Source of the DNA: Deltaproteobacteria bacterium
Lineage (GTDB): Bacteria; Desulfobacterota; Desulfuromonadia; Desulfuromonadales; Geopsychrobacteraceae
Assembly: GCA_024276935.1 (NCBI GenBank)
Contig: JAJRWH010000036.1
Span: forward strand, 1 to 33,736
Length of the DNA stretch: 33,736 bases
Reading direction: 5' to 3'
Shown: positions 24,097 to 31,535 of the stretch, in pieces
Position numbering within the stretch: the stretch's first letter is position 1
Layout of the letters: each line of letters opens with the position of its first letter
Translations under genes and position numbers: made by a program
Notes under the pieces: model-generated
Database searches by the model: none
The model's input: the letters and a program-made list of their open reading frames with translations, nothing else
Told to the model about the DNA's origin: nothing

Positions 24097-24537
24097 ATGA
24101 AAAAAGAAGATGTTCCCCAACAAGGCGGCTTGAATGCCGGGTGCCGTGAGGTTAACTACGCGGTTGATGGCGACGGGCATTATACCCTGGAACAGAGTGT
24201 TGGCTGGGAGGCCAAGAATATTGCCCTGCGCCAGGCCTGGACAGTGATCATTGATCAACTGCATCAGGTTCTTGCTGAAATCAGGGCAGGGCAGAAAAGC
24301 CCTCTGGCCTATCATATGATCAAGGCTCAAATGGACCCGCAACTGCTGGCCCAGTATTCTGGTATTGCCCGTTGGCGGGTCAAGCGGCATTTAAAGCCTG
24401 CCGTTTTTCACAAACTGGGTGACCCTGCTCTGGCGCCCTACGCGGAACTTTTTGGTATCAGTGTCGAGGTTTTGCGTGAGGTTCCCGATAAGCCTGATCC
24501 GTTGTTGGCCGAACTTGATTCATCCGAGGAAAGATAA
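24097..24537 (+). CDS. Conserved-looking protein of unknown function, possible HTH
   Basis: I do not recognise a named family. The 146-residue product is soluble and mostly helical, with no signal peptide or membrane helix. Residues about 78-130 (DPQLLAQYSGIARWRVKRHL to ELFGISVEVLREV) look like a helix-turn-helix with basic residues in the second helix, followed by a repeat of the 'GIS/V..L' pattern common in Xre-like proteins. The N-terminus contains a YAVDGDGHYTLEQS segment and a long amphipathic helix. It lies four bases after the PagL-like gene and three before the BtrH-like gene. It may be a small regulator or a scaffold protein; the sequence does not decide. Confidence 0.65.
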   Translation: MKKEDVPQQGGLNAGCREVNYAVDGDGHYTLEQSVGWEAKNIALRQAWTVIIDQLHQVLAEIRAGQKSPLAYHMIKAQMDPQLLAQYSGIARWRVKRHLKPAVFHKLGDPALAPYAELFGISVEVLREVPDKPDPLLAELDSSEER

Positions 24538-24540
24538 TTC

Positions 24541-25545
24541 GTGAAAATCAATTTCCCCCATCGTCAGTTTGCCCACTGCGAAAGTGGCGTGACCGCCAAT
24601 CTGTTGAATTACCATGGGTTTCCCTGTTCCGAAGCACTGGTTTTCGGGATTGGTGCCGGGCTGTTTTTCGGATATGTACCCTTTATTAAAATCAACAAGA
24701 TGCCGTTGACGACCTACAGAATCGGTCCGGGTGGTATTTTTAAAAAGGCCACCAGGCGGCTGGGTATTGAAATTCGCAAGCAGAAATTCAGCAGCCCAGC
24801 TGCCGCAGAAAAAGAGCTTGATCGCCTGTTGGCTTCCGGTCATCCGGTCGGAGCTCAAACCGGGGTTTTCTGGCTGCCGTTCTTTCCCCCGGCCTACCGT
24901 TTTCATTTCAATGGTCATAACCTGGTCATTATCGGCAAGGAGAATGATGAGTACCTGATCAGCGACCCCATTTTTGAAGAGCCGGTGCGTTGTTCGACAA
25001 TCGACTTGCGTAAGGCACGTTTTGCCAAGGGAGCCCTGGCACCCAAGGGGAAAATCTATTACATCGAAAAAATGCCTCAACAGTTTGATCTGCCAGGTGC
25101 GGTCAAAGCCGGGATCAATGATGTGTGCCGGGTTATGCTGAAGACACCTGTTCCCCTGGCCGGTGTACGTGGCATTCGTCTTCTGGCGCGGCAGCTGGCA
25201 AAATGGCCGGGCAAGCTGGGTGAAGAGCAGACGATCCTGCATCTGGGCCATGTGATCCGCATGCAGGAAGAGATCGGTACCGGCGGGGGTGGTTTCCGCT
25301 TTATCTACGCCGCTTTTTTGCAGGAAGCCGCTGAAATACTGAAGAATGAGAAGCTCCTTGAGCTGTCCAGCAATTGTACCCATATTGGCGATTTGTGGCG
25401 TGACTTTGCCCTGCTTGCTTCACGAGTCTGTCGGGGACGGGCCGCAGTACAGGATTCATTTGACGAGTTGGCCAGTCTTTTGCGGCAGTGCGCAGTAGAA
25501 GAAGAGAAACTCTTTAAAAATTTGCATGGTGCAATTTCCTGTTAA
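24541..25545 (+). CDS. BtrH-like acyltransferase (BtrH N-terminal, papain/C39-like fold, with DUF4872-like tail)
   Basis: This 334-residue protein starts with GTG (GAGGAAAG upstream). The N-terminal domain shows an intact Cys-His-Asp arrangement: Cys13 (FAHCESGV), His126 (FNGHNLVIIG) and Asp142 (YLISDPIF). Its FGIGAGLFFGY segment is typical of BtrH_N proteins. The C-terminal part from about 180 is helical, like DUF4872. BtrH itself moves an acyl group from an ACP to an amine in butirosin synthesis, so this protein may offload a chain from one of the locus ACPs onto an amine acceptor. It is followed by an ABC transporter and ACP 3. The substrate is unknown. Confidence 0.82.
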   Translation: MKINFPHRQFAHCESGVTANLLNYHGFPCSEALVFGIGAGLFFGYVPFIKINKMPLTTYRIGPGGIFKKATRRLGIEIRKQKFSSPAAAEKELDRLLASGHPVGAQTGVFWLPFFPPAYRFHFNGHNLVIIGKENDEYLISDPIFEEPVRCSTIDLRKARFAKGALAPKGKIYYIEKMPQQFDLPGAVKAGINDVCRVMLKTPVPLAGVRGIRLLARQLAKWPGKLGEEQTILHLGHVIRMQEEIGTGGGGFRFIYAAFLQEAAEILKNEKLLELSSNCTHIGDLWRDFALLASRVCRGRAAVQDSFDELASLLRQCAVEEEKLFKNLHGAISC

Positions 25546-25561
25546 CTGAGAATTAAAGATA

Positions 25562-26323
25562 ATGATGCATGCTGCTGACAATCCCCTGCTGGAAACCGAG
25601 GGTCTGACCAAGGTTTATTCCGGTGCGACCAGACCGGCACTTGACGGTCTCGATCTGCGGGTTGAGACGGGCAGTATATTCGGATTACTTGGGCCGAACG
25701 GTGCAGGCAAAACAACGTTGATTTCGCTTCTTTGTACCCTGTTGCGGCCAACCTCTGGTCAGGTCAGGGTTTTGGGACGGGATGTTGTTAAGCAGGCCAA
25801 CGAGGTGCGGCGGCGAATCGGATTGGTTCCTCAGGACATCGCCCTTTATCCGAGCCTGACCGCGCGGGAAAATTTACGTTACTTTGCCCGGGCTTTACGT
25901 ATCCCCAGGTCTCGCATCGAAGCACGAGTCAGAGAGTGTCTCGACCTGGTCGGTCTGCTCGATTGTGACAATCAGCGGATTTCAACCTATTCCGGCGGGA
26001 TGAAACGGCGAGCCAATCTGGCCGTCGGAATACTTCATGAGCCGGAGATTCTTTTTCTGGATGAACCGACCGTCGGGATAGATGCCCAGTCACGAAATCT
26101 GATCCTTGAGCGGCTGGCCGAATTGAACCAGAGCGGGATGTCACTTCTTTATACGACTCACTATATGGAAGAGGCCCAGCAACTCTGTGACGAAATCGCA
26201 GTCATTGATGCGGGGCGAGTGATAGCTCAGGGTTCACCAACAGGGTTGATCAAAGGTGCGGCCGATTGTGAAAACCTTGAAGATCTGTTCTTGTCTTTGA
26301 CCGGTAAGCAGCTACGCGATTGA
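25562..26323 (+). CDS. ABC transporter ATP-binding protein (ABC-2 type)
   Basis: This 253-residue ATPase has Walker A GPNGAGKTT (44-52), the Q-loop in LVPQDIALYPSLTARENL, signature YSGGMKRR (143-150), Walker B ILFLDEPTVGID (163-174) and the H-loop in TTHYMEEAQ. The DrrA/CcmA-like sequence and the adjacent ABC-2 permease indicate an exporter of a lipid or hydrophobic small molecule. It starts 16 bases after the BtrH-like gene; two adjacent ATG codons are possible starts. It is a second transport route in addition to the MMPL exporter, perhaps for moving an intermediate or self-protection. Confidence 0.93.
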   Translation: MMHAADNPLLETEGLTKVYSGATRPALDGLDLRVETGSIFGLLGPNGAGKTTLISLLCTLLRPTSGQVRVLGRDVVKQANEVRRRIGLVPQDIALYPSLTARENLRYFARALRIPRSRIEARVRECLDLVGLLDCDNQRISTYSGGMKRRANLAVGILHEPEILFLDEPTVGIDAQSRNLILERLAELNQSGMSLLYTTHYMEEAQQLCDEIAVIDAGRVIAQGSPTGLIKGAADCENLEDLFLSLTGKQLRD

Positions 26324-26334
26324 AGGAGATGACG

Positions 26335-27651
26335 ATGTTGCTGGCACACGTCAAAAAAGAACTGCTGCTTCTCAGTCGTGATCGTGGGGGGCTGCTGGTT
26401 CTGTTTGTCATGCCGATGATGCTGGTTCTGGTGTTGTCGCTGATTCAGGACAACCTTTTTCGAGCCAGTGGTGAAACAGCCACGCGTGCCCTCTTTGTCA
26501 ATCAGGATAAAGGGCCTTGGGGAGAAGAGCTGGCACAGCAGCTTGAAGCCACAGGTGCCCTTGAGCTGGTCACGAAGTCTGCAGATAAAAAGGTTGATCA
26601 GTCAACGGCGCGACAATTGGTTTTTCGTGGTGATTTTCAGTTTGCGATCATTGTCCCGGAGAATTTCAGTACCAGGGTCGGTCTGGCTGCTGAACGCTCA
26701 GTTAAGGCAGCATTTCATGAGCAGCAGGATATGATTGTTCCCGGGCAGTTGAAGATTTTTTTTGATCCGACGTTACGCGGTGTCTATCGTACCGCTGTGA
26801 CCAATGCCTTGGCGCGTGGTGTCACCGGGTTGGAAATTGCCCGAAAAAGTGCGGCTCTTGGTCGCCAATTGCCCATAGAGCTGAAGCACAGTCTGGAAAA
26901 ACAGTTTGGCCCTGATGAGGTCAACAGCGTACAGCTGGAACTTCCGCAGTTGTCAGGTGATTGGGCCCGGCAAACCCTGATTGAACTCCATGAAGAATCG
27001 TCTTATCCCGCAAAGTACACAACCCTGCCAACCTCGGTACAACAGAATGTTCCGGCCTGGACCCTGTTCGGGATGTTTTTTATCGTGATCCCTTTGGCCG
27101 GTACTCTGATTCGTGAGCGTCAGGAGGGGACAATGACCCGGTTGATGACCATGCCGGTGAGCAATGGCAGCTTACTGCTGGGGAAAATTCTCGCCTATTT
27201 GCTGATTTGCCTGATCCAGGCGGTATTGATGTTGATGGTTGGCAAGTTCATTCTGCCCCTGCTGGGAACTCCGGTCCTCGAAATCGGCTCTGCTCCTCTG
27301 GCCTTGTTTTTTGTTGCCGTAAGTGCTGCCCTGGCAGCCTGTGGTTATGGAATTCTGGTGGGGGTCGTGGTTCGGAGCTATGAACAGGCATCAACCTTCG
27401 GAGCGGTTTCAGTCGTGATTGCGGCTGCATTGGGTGGGGTGATGGTTCCGGTGTATGTGATGCCGCGAGCAATGCAGGATCTGAGTGTGATATCTCCCCT
27501 CGGGTGGGGTCTTGATGCTTTTTTGGAAATCTTTATCCGTGATGGTGATCTTGTCAGTGTGATGCCACGTATTGCGGCTTTAGGTGGTTTTTTTATCCTC
27601 TGTCTGTTTTGTGCCCTGCTGGTATCGCGGCGCTGGCGGCGGGGTGTTTAA
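26335..27651 (+). CDS. ABC-2 type transporter permease
   Basis: ATG 26335 is chosen because AAGGAG (26323-26328) is six bases upstream; the product is 438 residues. One helix lies near the N-terminus (LLVLFVMPMMLVLVLSLI), followed by a long extracytoplasmic domain at about 40-235, and then about five helices (from WTLFGMFFIVIPLAGTLI to GGFFILCLFCALLVS), with IRERQEGTMTRL after the second helix as in YhhJ/DrrB-like permeases. It pairs with the ATPase 11 bases upstream to form an exporter half-unit, probably dimeric. ACP 3 begins 18 bases later, so the transporter is transcribed with acyl-chain genes. Confidence 0.9.
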   Translation: MLLAHVKKELLLLSRDRGGLLVLFVMPMMLVLVLSLIQDNLFRASGETATRALFVNQDKGPWGEELAQQLEATGALELVTKSADKKVDQSTARQLVFRGDFQFAIIVPENFSTRVGLAAERSVKAAFHEQQDMIVPGQLKIFFDPTLRGVYRTAVTNALARGVTGLEIARKSAALGRQLPIELKHSLEKQFGPDEVNSVQLELPQLSGDWARQTLIELHEESSYPAKYTTLPTSVQQNVPAWTLFGMFFIVIPLAGTLIRERQEGTMTRLMTMPVSNGSLLLGKILAYLLICLIQAVLMLMVGKFILPLLGTPVLEIGSAPLALFFVAVSAALAACGYGILVGVVVRSYEQASTFGAVSVVIAAALGGVMVPVYVMPRAMQDLSVISPLGWGLDAFLEIFIRDGDLVSVMPRIAALGGFFILCLFCALLVSRRWRRGV

Positions 27652-27669
27652 GTGACAGGAGTGACATGG

Positions 27670-27933
27670 ATGAGTGATAATCTGGAACTTGAATTGGCGA
27701 AACTGATCATCGATTTTTGTCATGTTGAAGATGTGGCGGCAGAGGATGTCCCCGTTGATGCCCCACTCATCGGTCCTGATTCACCCTTTGAGCTTGATTC
27801 GCTTGATGCGGTCGAGGTGGTTGTAGCAGTACAGAAAACCTATGGTGTCCGTATCGGTGGTGAAAAAACCAGTCGTGAAGTGTTGCGTTCGTTAAAGATG
27901 CTGGCCGCATTTATCTCTCAAGAACGGGCCTGA
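27670..27933 (+). CDS. Acyl carrier protein 3
   Basis: ATG 27670 is preferred over the in-frame GTG at 27652 because AGGAG (27657-27661) is correctly spaced; the product is 87 residues. The attachment motif is FELDSLDAVEVVV with Ser44. The loop before it (PLIGPDSPF) is longer than in ACP 1 and ACP 2. The GPDSPFxLDSLDA form is characteristic of ACPs that work with dedicated ketosynthases rather than the housekeeping AcpP. It is the last plus-strand gene and ends 42 bases from the end of rnfE on the other strand. It may be the donor for the BtrH-like enzyme. Confidence 0.9.
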   Translation: MSDNLELELAKLIIDFCHVEDVAAEDVPVDAPLIGPDSPFELDSLDAVEVVVAVQKTYGVRIGGEKTSREVLRSLKMLAAFISQERA

Positions 27934-27975
27934 AAGATTCGCACTTTACAGCGAACAGGAACTCACTGATTCAGG

Positions 27976-28605
27976 TCAAAGTTCGCAGCAATGCTCTTCA
28001 CTGGATGATTCGTTGTTTTTATCGTGACTCATACGGCTCATCAGGGCCAGCAGCAATCCCAGGGTGATGAATGCGCCGGGAGGCAGAATCATCAGGATGA
28101 TAGGCTGGTAGGATGCGCCAAACAGGCTGAATCCCAGAATGGCACCAGAGCCAAAGAGCTCTCGGACCGAGCCGAGAATCAACAGACCCAAGGTGAAGCC
28201 CAGTCCCATTCCCATCCCGTCAGCGATTGAGGCAACAACCGGATTCTTTGAAGCGAAAGCCTCGGCGCGGCCCAGAATCAGGCAGTTGACCACAATCAAT
28301 GGGATGAAAATTCCCAGGGCCTGATAAAGATCGTAGACCCAGGCCTCCATACACAGTTGCACGACGGTAACAAAGGTGGCGATGATAATGACGAAGGCCG
28401 GGATACGGACTCCCGACGGAATCAGTTTTCGCATCAGCGCAACAACGATGTTGGAGCAGACCAGAACAAAGGTTGTTGCCAGACCCATCCCCAGACCATT
28501 TTCAGCGCTGGTGGTGACGGCCAGAACCGGACACATGCCGAGCAATAGCTTGAAGACCGCGTTCTCTTTCCAGAGTCCCTTGCTGAAGTCATTGATCAGG
28601 CTCAT
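27976..28605 (-). CDS. rnfE: Rnf complex subunit E (ion-translocating oxidoreductase membrane subunit)
   Basis: This 209-residue integral membrane protein has six hydrophobic helices and is homologous in pattern to RnfA. Markers are LLGMCPVLAVTTSAENGLGMG, the half-helix around LGIFIPLIVVNCLILGRAEAF, and GLGFTLGLLILGSVRELFG. With RnfA it forms the membrane core that bridges electrons between subunits; the paired CP and NC cysteines (about residues 25 and 108) are the likely ligands of the membrane iron cluster. The start overlaps the rnfG stop by four bases. The C-terminus is cytoplasmic and acidic and ends in HCCEL. It is the last gene of the operon, converging on ACP 3 without a clear terminator. 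Confidence 0.95.
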   Translation of the reverse strand: MSLINDFSKGLWKENAVFKLLLGMCPVLAVTTSAENGLGMGLATTFVLVCSNIVVALMRKLIPSGVRIPAFVIIIATFVTVVQLCMEAWVYDLYQALGIFIPLIVVNCLILGRAEAFASKNPVVASIADGMGMGLGFTLGLLILGSVRELFGSGAILGFSLFGASYQPIILMILPPGAFITLGLLLALMSRMSHDKNNESSSEEHCCEL

Positions 28606-29204
28606 GATTGTGCTCCTTCGGCAGTGATTTCCGCTTTGTGCTCGCGATAGAATTCCAGCCCTTTTTTCACCGCCTTGACGATCGCACGTGGTGAAATGGT
28701 TGCCCCGGTGATCTGGTCAAACTCACCTCCGTCTTTTTTGACGCGCCAATCCACGCCTTCAAGACCCTTGCCCTTGAATTGCTCCTTGAACCAGCTCTCG
28801 GTAATCCTGCTGCCAAGACCTGGGGTTTCGGCGTGGGTCAGAATTTCAATGCCGATCAGTTTGTCGTTGGGGGCGATACCCACCATCACATTGATATTTC
28901 CACTGTATCCATCGGGAGCAACAACCTTGAATGCGGTACCGATCAGCTGTCCGGCATGGCGTCCCCGGTAGAAATTGACCTCGATTGCGCGGCCTTTTTT
29001 GTCGACCCCGTTCTTGAGCGTAACAACATCCGTGTCCGGGCTGTTGTCAAAAGCGGGAAGTACGGCACTCAGAGCCTTGAGCATTTGCAGGCGACGTTGT
29101 TCCTTGATTGGCTCGCGGGTCGCATTTTCGACCTGTGAGAGAATCAGTCCGGCCCCGGCAGCAATCAGGGTCAGCGCCAGCAACAGGCGGATCATATCTT
29201 TCAT
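28602..29204 (-). CDS. rnfG: Rnf complex subunit G (FMN-binding)
   Basis: This 200-residue subunit has one N-terminal membrane helix (residues 5-23) and a periplasmic flavin domain. The flavinylation motif is ITGATISPRA, with Thr169 as the site for covalent FMN. The segment HAETPGLGSRI is the other family signature. ATG 29204 was chosen over an upstream in-frame codon because it starts directly before the membrane helix and lies four bases after the rnfD stop. It passes electrons between the membrane core and RnfC/RnfB in ferredoxin:NAD+ oxidoreduction. A dedicated flavin transferase (ApbE) would be needed and is not in the window. Confidence 0.94.
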   Translation of the reverse strand: MKDMIRLLLALTLIAAGAGLILSQVENATREPIKEQRRLQMLKALSAVLPAFDNSPDTDVVTLKNGVDKKGRAIEVNFYRGRHAGQLIGTAFKVVAPDGYSGNINVMVGIAPNDKLIGIEILTHAETPGLGSRITESWFKEQFKGKGLEGVDWRVKKDGGEFDQITGATISPRAIVKAVKKGLEFYREHKAEITAEGAQS

Positions 29205-29208
29205 AGCG

Positions 29209-30198
29209 TCAAACCTTGGCTTCGACCTGCCCGTAGATTTTCGGGCGGCAGAAGCGATCAATGAGCGGGGTCGCAGCGTTCATCAGTAAAATGGCAAAAG
29301 AAACCCCTTCGGGATAACCACCAAAGAGACGGATCAATACAGTCAGCAGACCACAACCGAAACCGAAGATCAGCATTCCCTTATCGGTCACCGGCGAGGT
29401 GACCATGTCGGTTGCCATAAACAGAGCACCCAACAACAGGCCACCGGTCAACAGGTGAAAGAGGGGATTGGGATATTTTTCGGGCGAGACGGCCCAGAAG
29501 ATCCCGCCAATGATCAGCACGCTGCCGATAAACGCAACCGGAATGTGCCAGCTGATAATCCGTTTCCACAGCAGATAGCCCCCTCCCAGCAACAGGGCAA
29601 TGGCTGAAACTTCACCAAGGCTGCCAGCCATGTTGCCAATCAGGTATTGGCTGAAGCCACTGTGGGCCAATTCGGGAAGTTTGCCGGTTAACATGACCGC
29701 TGTTTTCATGGCCCCCAGGGGGGTGGCCGAGGTGACGGCATCGAGATCTGAACCCAGGGGTGCCGGGCTCGTCCAGCTGGTCATCTGGACCGGAAAGGAA
29801 ATCAGCAAAACGACCCGTGCAACCAGTGCCGGATTAAAAGGGTTGTAGCCGAGACCGCCGTAGACCTGTTTGCCGATCAGAATTGCAATCGCGGCACCGA
29901 ACAGGGCCAGCCACCAGGGGGATGAAGGCGGCAGGTTAAGGCCGAGCAAGATACCGGTTAGGGCTGCGCTGCCATCGCCCAGGGTCATATTGCGGCCCTG
30001 AAGTTTACAACTGATGCCTTCAGCAGCCACACAGCCCAGGGTGCAAAGCAGCAGCACCATAAGGGCAGGCAGACCAAAAAAATAGATAGCGACGGCACAG
30101 GCGGGTAGCAGGGCGTAGATGACCTTGCGCATCACCTTGTCGGTGGTTTCGCCACTGTGGATATGAGGTGACGACGACAGATAGAGCTGGTTTTCCAC
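29209..30198 (-). CDS. rnfD: Rnf complex subunit D (FMN-binding membrane subunit)
   Basis: This 329-residue membrane protein has about ten helices. The covalent-FMN motif is DAVTSATPLGAM, with Thr159 as the attachment residue. Other family marks are the N-terminal SSSPHIHSGETTDKVM, GKQVYGGLGYNPFNPALVAR and FFMATDMVTSPVT-like stretch (here LFMATDMVTSPVTDKG). It starts with GTG 30198, one base after the rnfC stop, so it depends on rnfC translation. RnfD is the presumed ion-conducting subunit. The motif reads TSAT rather than the commoner SGAT, which still keeps the acceptor threonine. Confidence 0.95.
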   Translation of the reverse strand: MENQLYLSSSPHIHSGETTDKVMRKVIYALLPACAVAIYFFGLPALMVLLLCTLGCVAAEGISCKLQGRNMTLGDGSAALTGILLGLNLPPSSPWWLALFGAAIAILIGKQVYGGLGYNPFNPALVARVVLLISFPVQMTSWTSPAPLGSDLDAVTSATPLGAMKTAVMLTGKLPELAHSGFSQYLIGNMAGSLGEVSAIALLLGGGYLLWKRIISWHIPVAFIGSVLIIGGIFWAVSPEKYPNPLFHLLTGGLLLGALFMATDMVTSPVTDKGMLIFGFGCGLLTVLIRLFGGYPEGVSFAILLMNAATPLIDRFCRPKIYGQVEAKV

Positions 30199-30199
30199 G

Positions 30200-31531
30200 T
30201 CAGAGCGTCCTTTTTTTCGCCATTATGGCGGCTTTGGCATAACGAATCGATTGTACCAGTGGCAGGGTTGCCGGGCAGATATAGGTACAGCAACCGCACT
30301 CGATACAGTCAAGCGGATGGTAGTCCGCGGCTTCATCAAAGAGGTCGAGTCGGGCGTAGGCGGCGATTGTTGTTGGCTGCAAGTGGATGGGACAAACGCC
30401 GATACAGCGTCCGCAACGGATACAGGGCCCTGACTCCAGCCGGGGAAGATCCTGTTTGCGGAAAATCAACAGCCCTGAAGTGCCACGGATTGCCGGAGGT
30501 TCAAGGGAAAGCTGAGCCTGCCCCATCATCGGGCCACCCATAATGATTTTTGCCGGGTCACCATTGAGGCCATCACATTGTTCTACCAGAAACTCCAGAG
30601 AGGTGCCGATCCGCACCAGCAGATTTTTGGGTGTGTTGACTCCGGGACCGGTAATACTGATGACGCGTTCAACCAGAGGCCGCCCAAGACGGACCGCATC
30701 ACTGATCGCCGCTGCGGTTCCAACATTGTGAACTACGACGCCGACCTCCATCGGTAAGGTTCCCGATGGAACCTGACGACCGGTAATGGCGTCGATCAGC
30801 TGTTTTTCTGCTCCCTGGGGATATTTGACCTCAAGGGCCTGAACTTCAATATTGCGGGATGCCGCCTCGCGGGCCATCTTTTCAATGGCATCCGGTTTGT
30901 TGTCCTCAATACCAATGACTGCCCGGTCGATGCCGAGAACTTTACGCAGGATATCGATACCATCGAGAATTCGCTCGGTTTCCTCAAGCATTATCCGATG
31001 GTCGGCGGTGAGAAAAGGTTCGCATTCAACGCCGTTGAGAATCAGGGTGTCAATCTGTTTTTCCGGCGGAGGAGACAGTTTGACGTGGGCCGGAAAAGTG
31101 GCCCCGCCCATGCCGACGATTCCGGCATCCAGAATCCGGCTCTTCAGTTCTTCAGCACTGAGGGTTTCCGGGTCTGCCCCGGTCAGGTTTTCATCCCAGC
31201 AATCTTCGCCATCCGGTTTGATGACAATTGCGGGCAGGGCTTTTCCCATCGGATGAAGGCGTGGTTCAACAGCAATGACCTCACCGGAGGTTGAGGCATG
31301 AACAGGAACCGAAACAAATCCTTTCGCCTTGCCGATCAGGCTGCCCTTTTTGACTCGGGTACCAACCTCGACGCAGGCTTCAGCAGGGGCTCCGATATGT
31401 TGGGCCAGCGGGATGACCAGCTCTTCTGGCAGCGGACAGGTTTCGATTGCTTTGGTCGCTGAGTCGTGTTTTCCGTCAGGCGGATGCAGACCACCCTTGA
31501 AGGTTTTCAGATTCATCGCTTTAACGCTCAT
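30200..31531 (-). CDS. rnfC: Rnf complex subunit C (NADH-binding, two 4Fe-4S clusters)
   Basis: This 443-residue peripheral subunit has an N-terminal KTFKGGLHPPDGK barrel-sandwich start, an NADH/FMN-binding NuoF-like core (GMGGATFPAHVKL and NGVECEPFLTADHR), an SLBB-like segment, and a C-terminal pair of cluster motifs, CIRCGRCIGVCP and CIECGCCTYICP. ATG 31531 is four bases after the rnfB stop; an ATG at 31516 (MNLKTFKGG) is the alternative start. RnfC takes or gives electrons to NAD+, the counterpart of ferredoxin at RnfB. Its length is close to Geobacter-type RnfC and lacks the long Ala/Lys-rich tail of the E. coli protein. Confidence 0.95.
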   Translation of the reverse strand: MSVKAMNLKTFKGGLHPPDGKHDSATKAIETCPLPEELVIPLAQHIGAPAEACVEVGTRVKKGSLIGKAKGFVSVPVHASTSGEVIAVEPRLHPMGKALPAIVIKPDGEDCWDENLTGADPETLSAEELKSRILDAGIVGMGGATFPAHVKLSPPPEKQIDTLILNGVECEPFLTADHRIMLEETERILDGIDILRKVLGIDRAVIGIEDNKPDAIEKMAREAASRNIEVQALEVKYPQGAEKQLIDAITGRQVPSGTLPMEVGVVVHNVGTAAAISDAVRLGRPLVERVISITGPGVNTPKNLLVRIGTSLEFLVEQCDGLNGDPAKIIMGGPMMGQAQLSLEPPAIRGTSGLLIFRKQDLPRLESGPCIRCGRCIGVCPIHLQPTTIAAYARLDLFDEAADYHPLDCIECGCCTYICPATLPLVQSIRYAKAAIMAKKRTL

Positions 31532-31535
31532 CCTT

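Noticed and set aside
24520-25383. A 287-codon open frame on the minus strand opposite the BtrH-like gene
   Set aside because: The plus-strand frame has a recognisable BtrH-like protein with catalytic residues, a ribosome binding site and tight gene spacing. The minus frame has no recognisable motif and would break the operon.
27934-27975. Bidirectional terminator between ACP 3 and rnfE
   Set aside because: Only a five-base-pair stem (TTCGC/GCGAA, 27938-27955) is present and there is no T-run on either strand.
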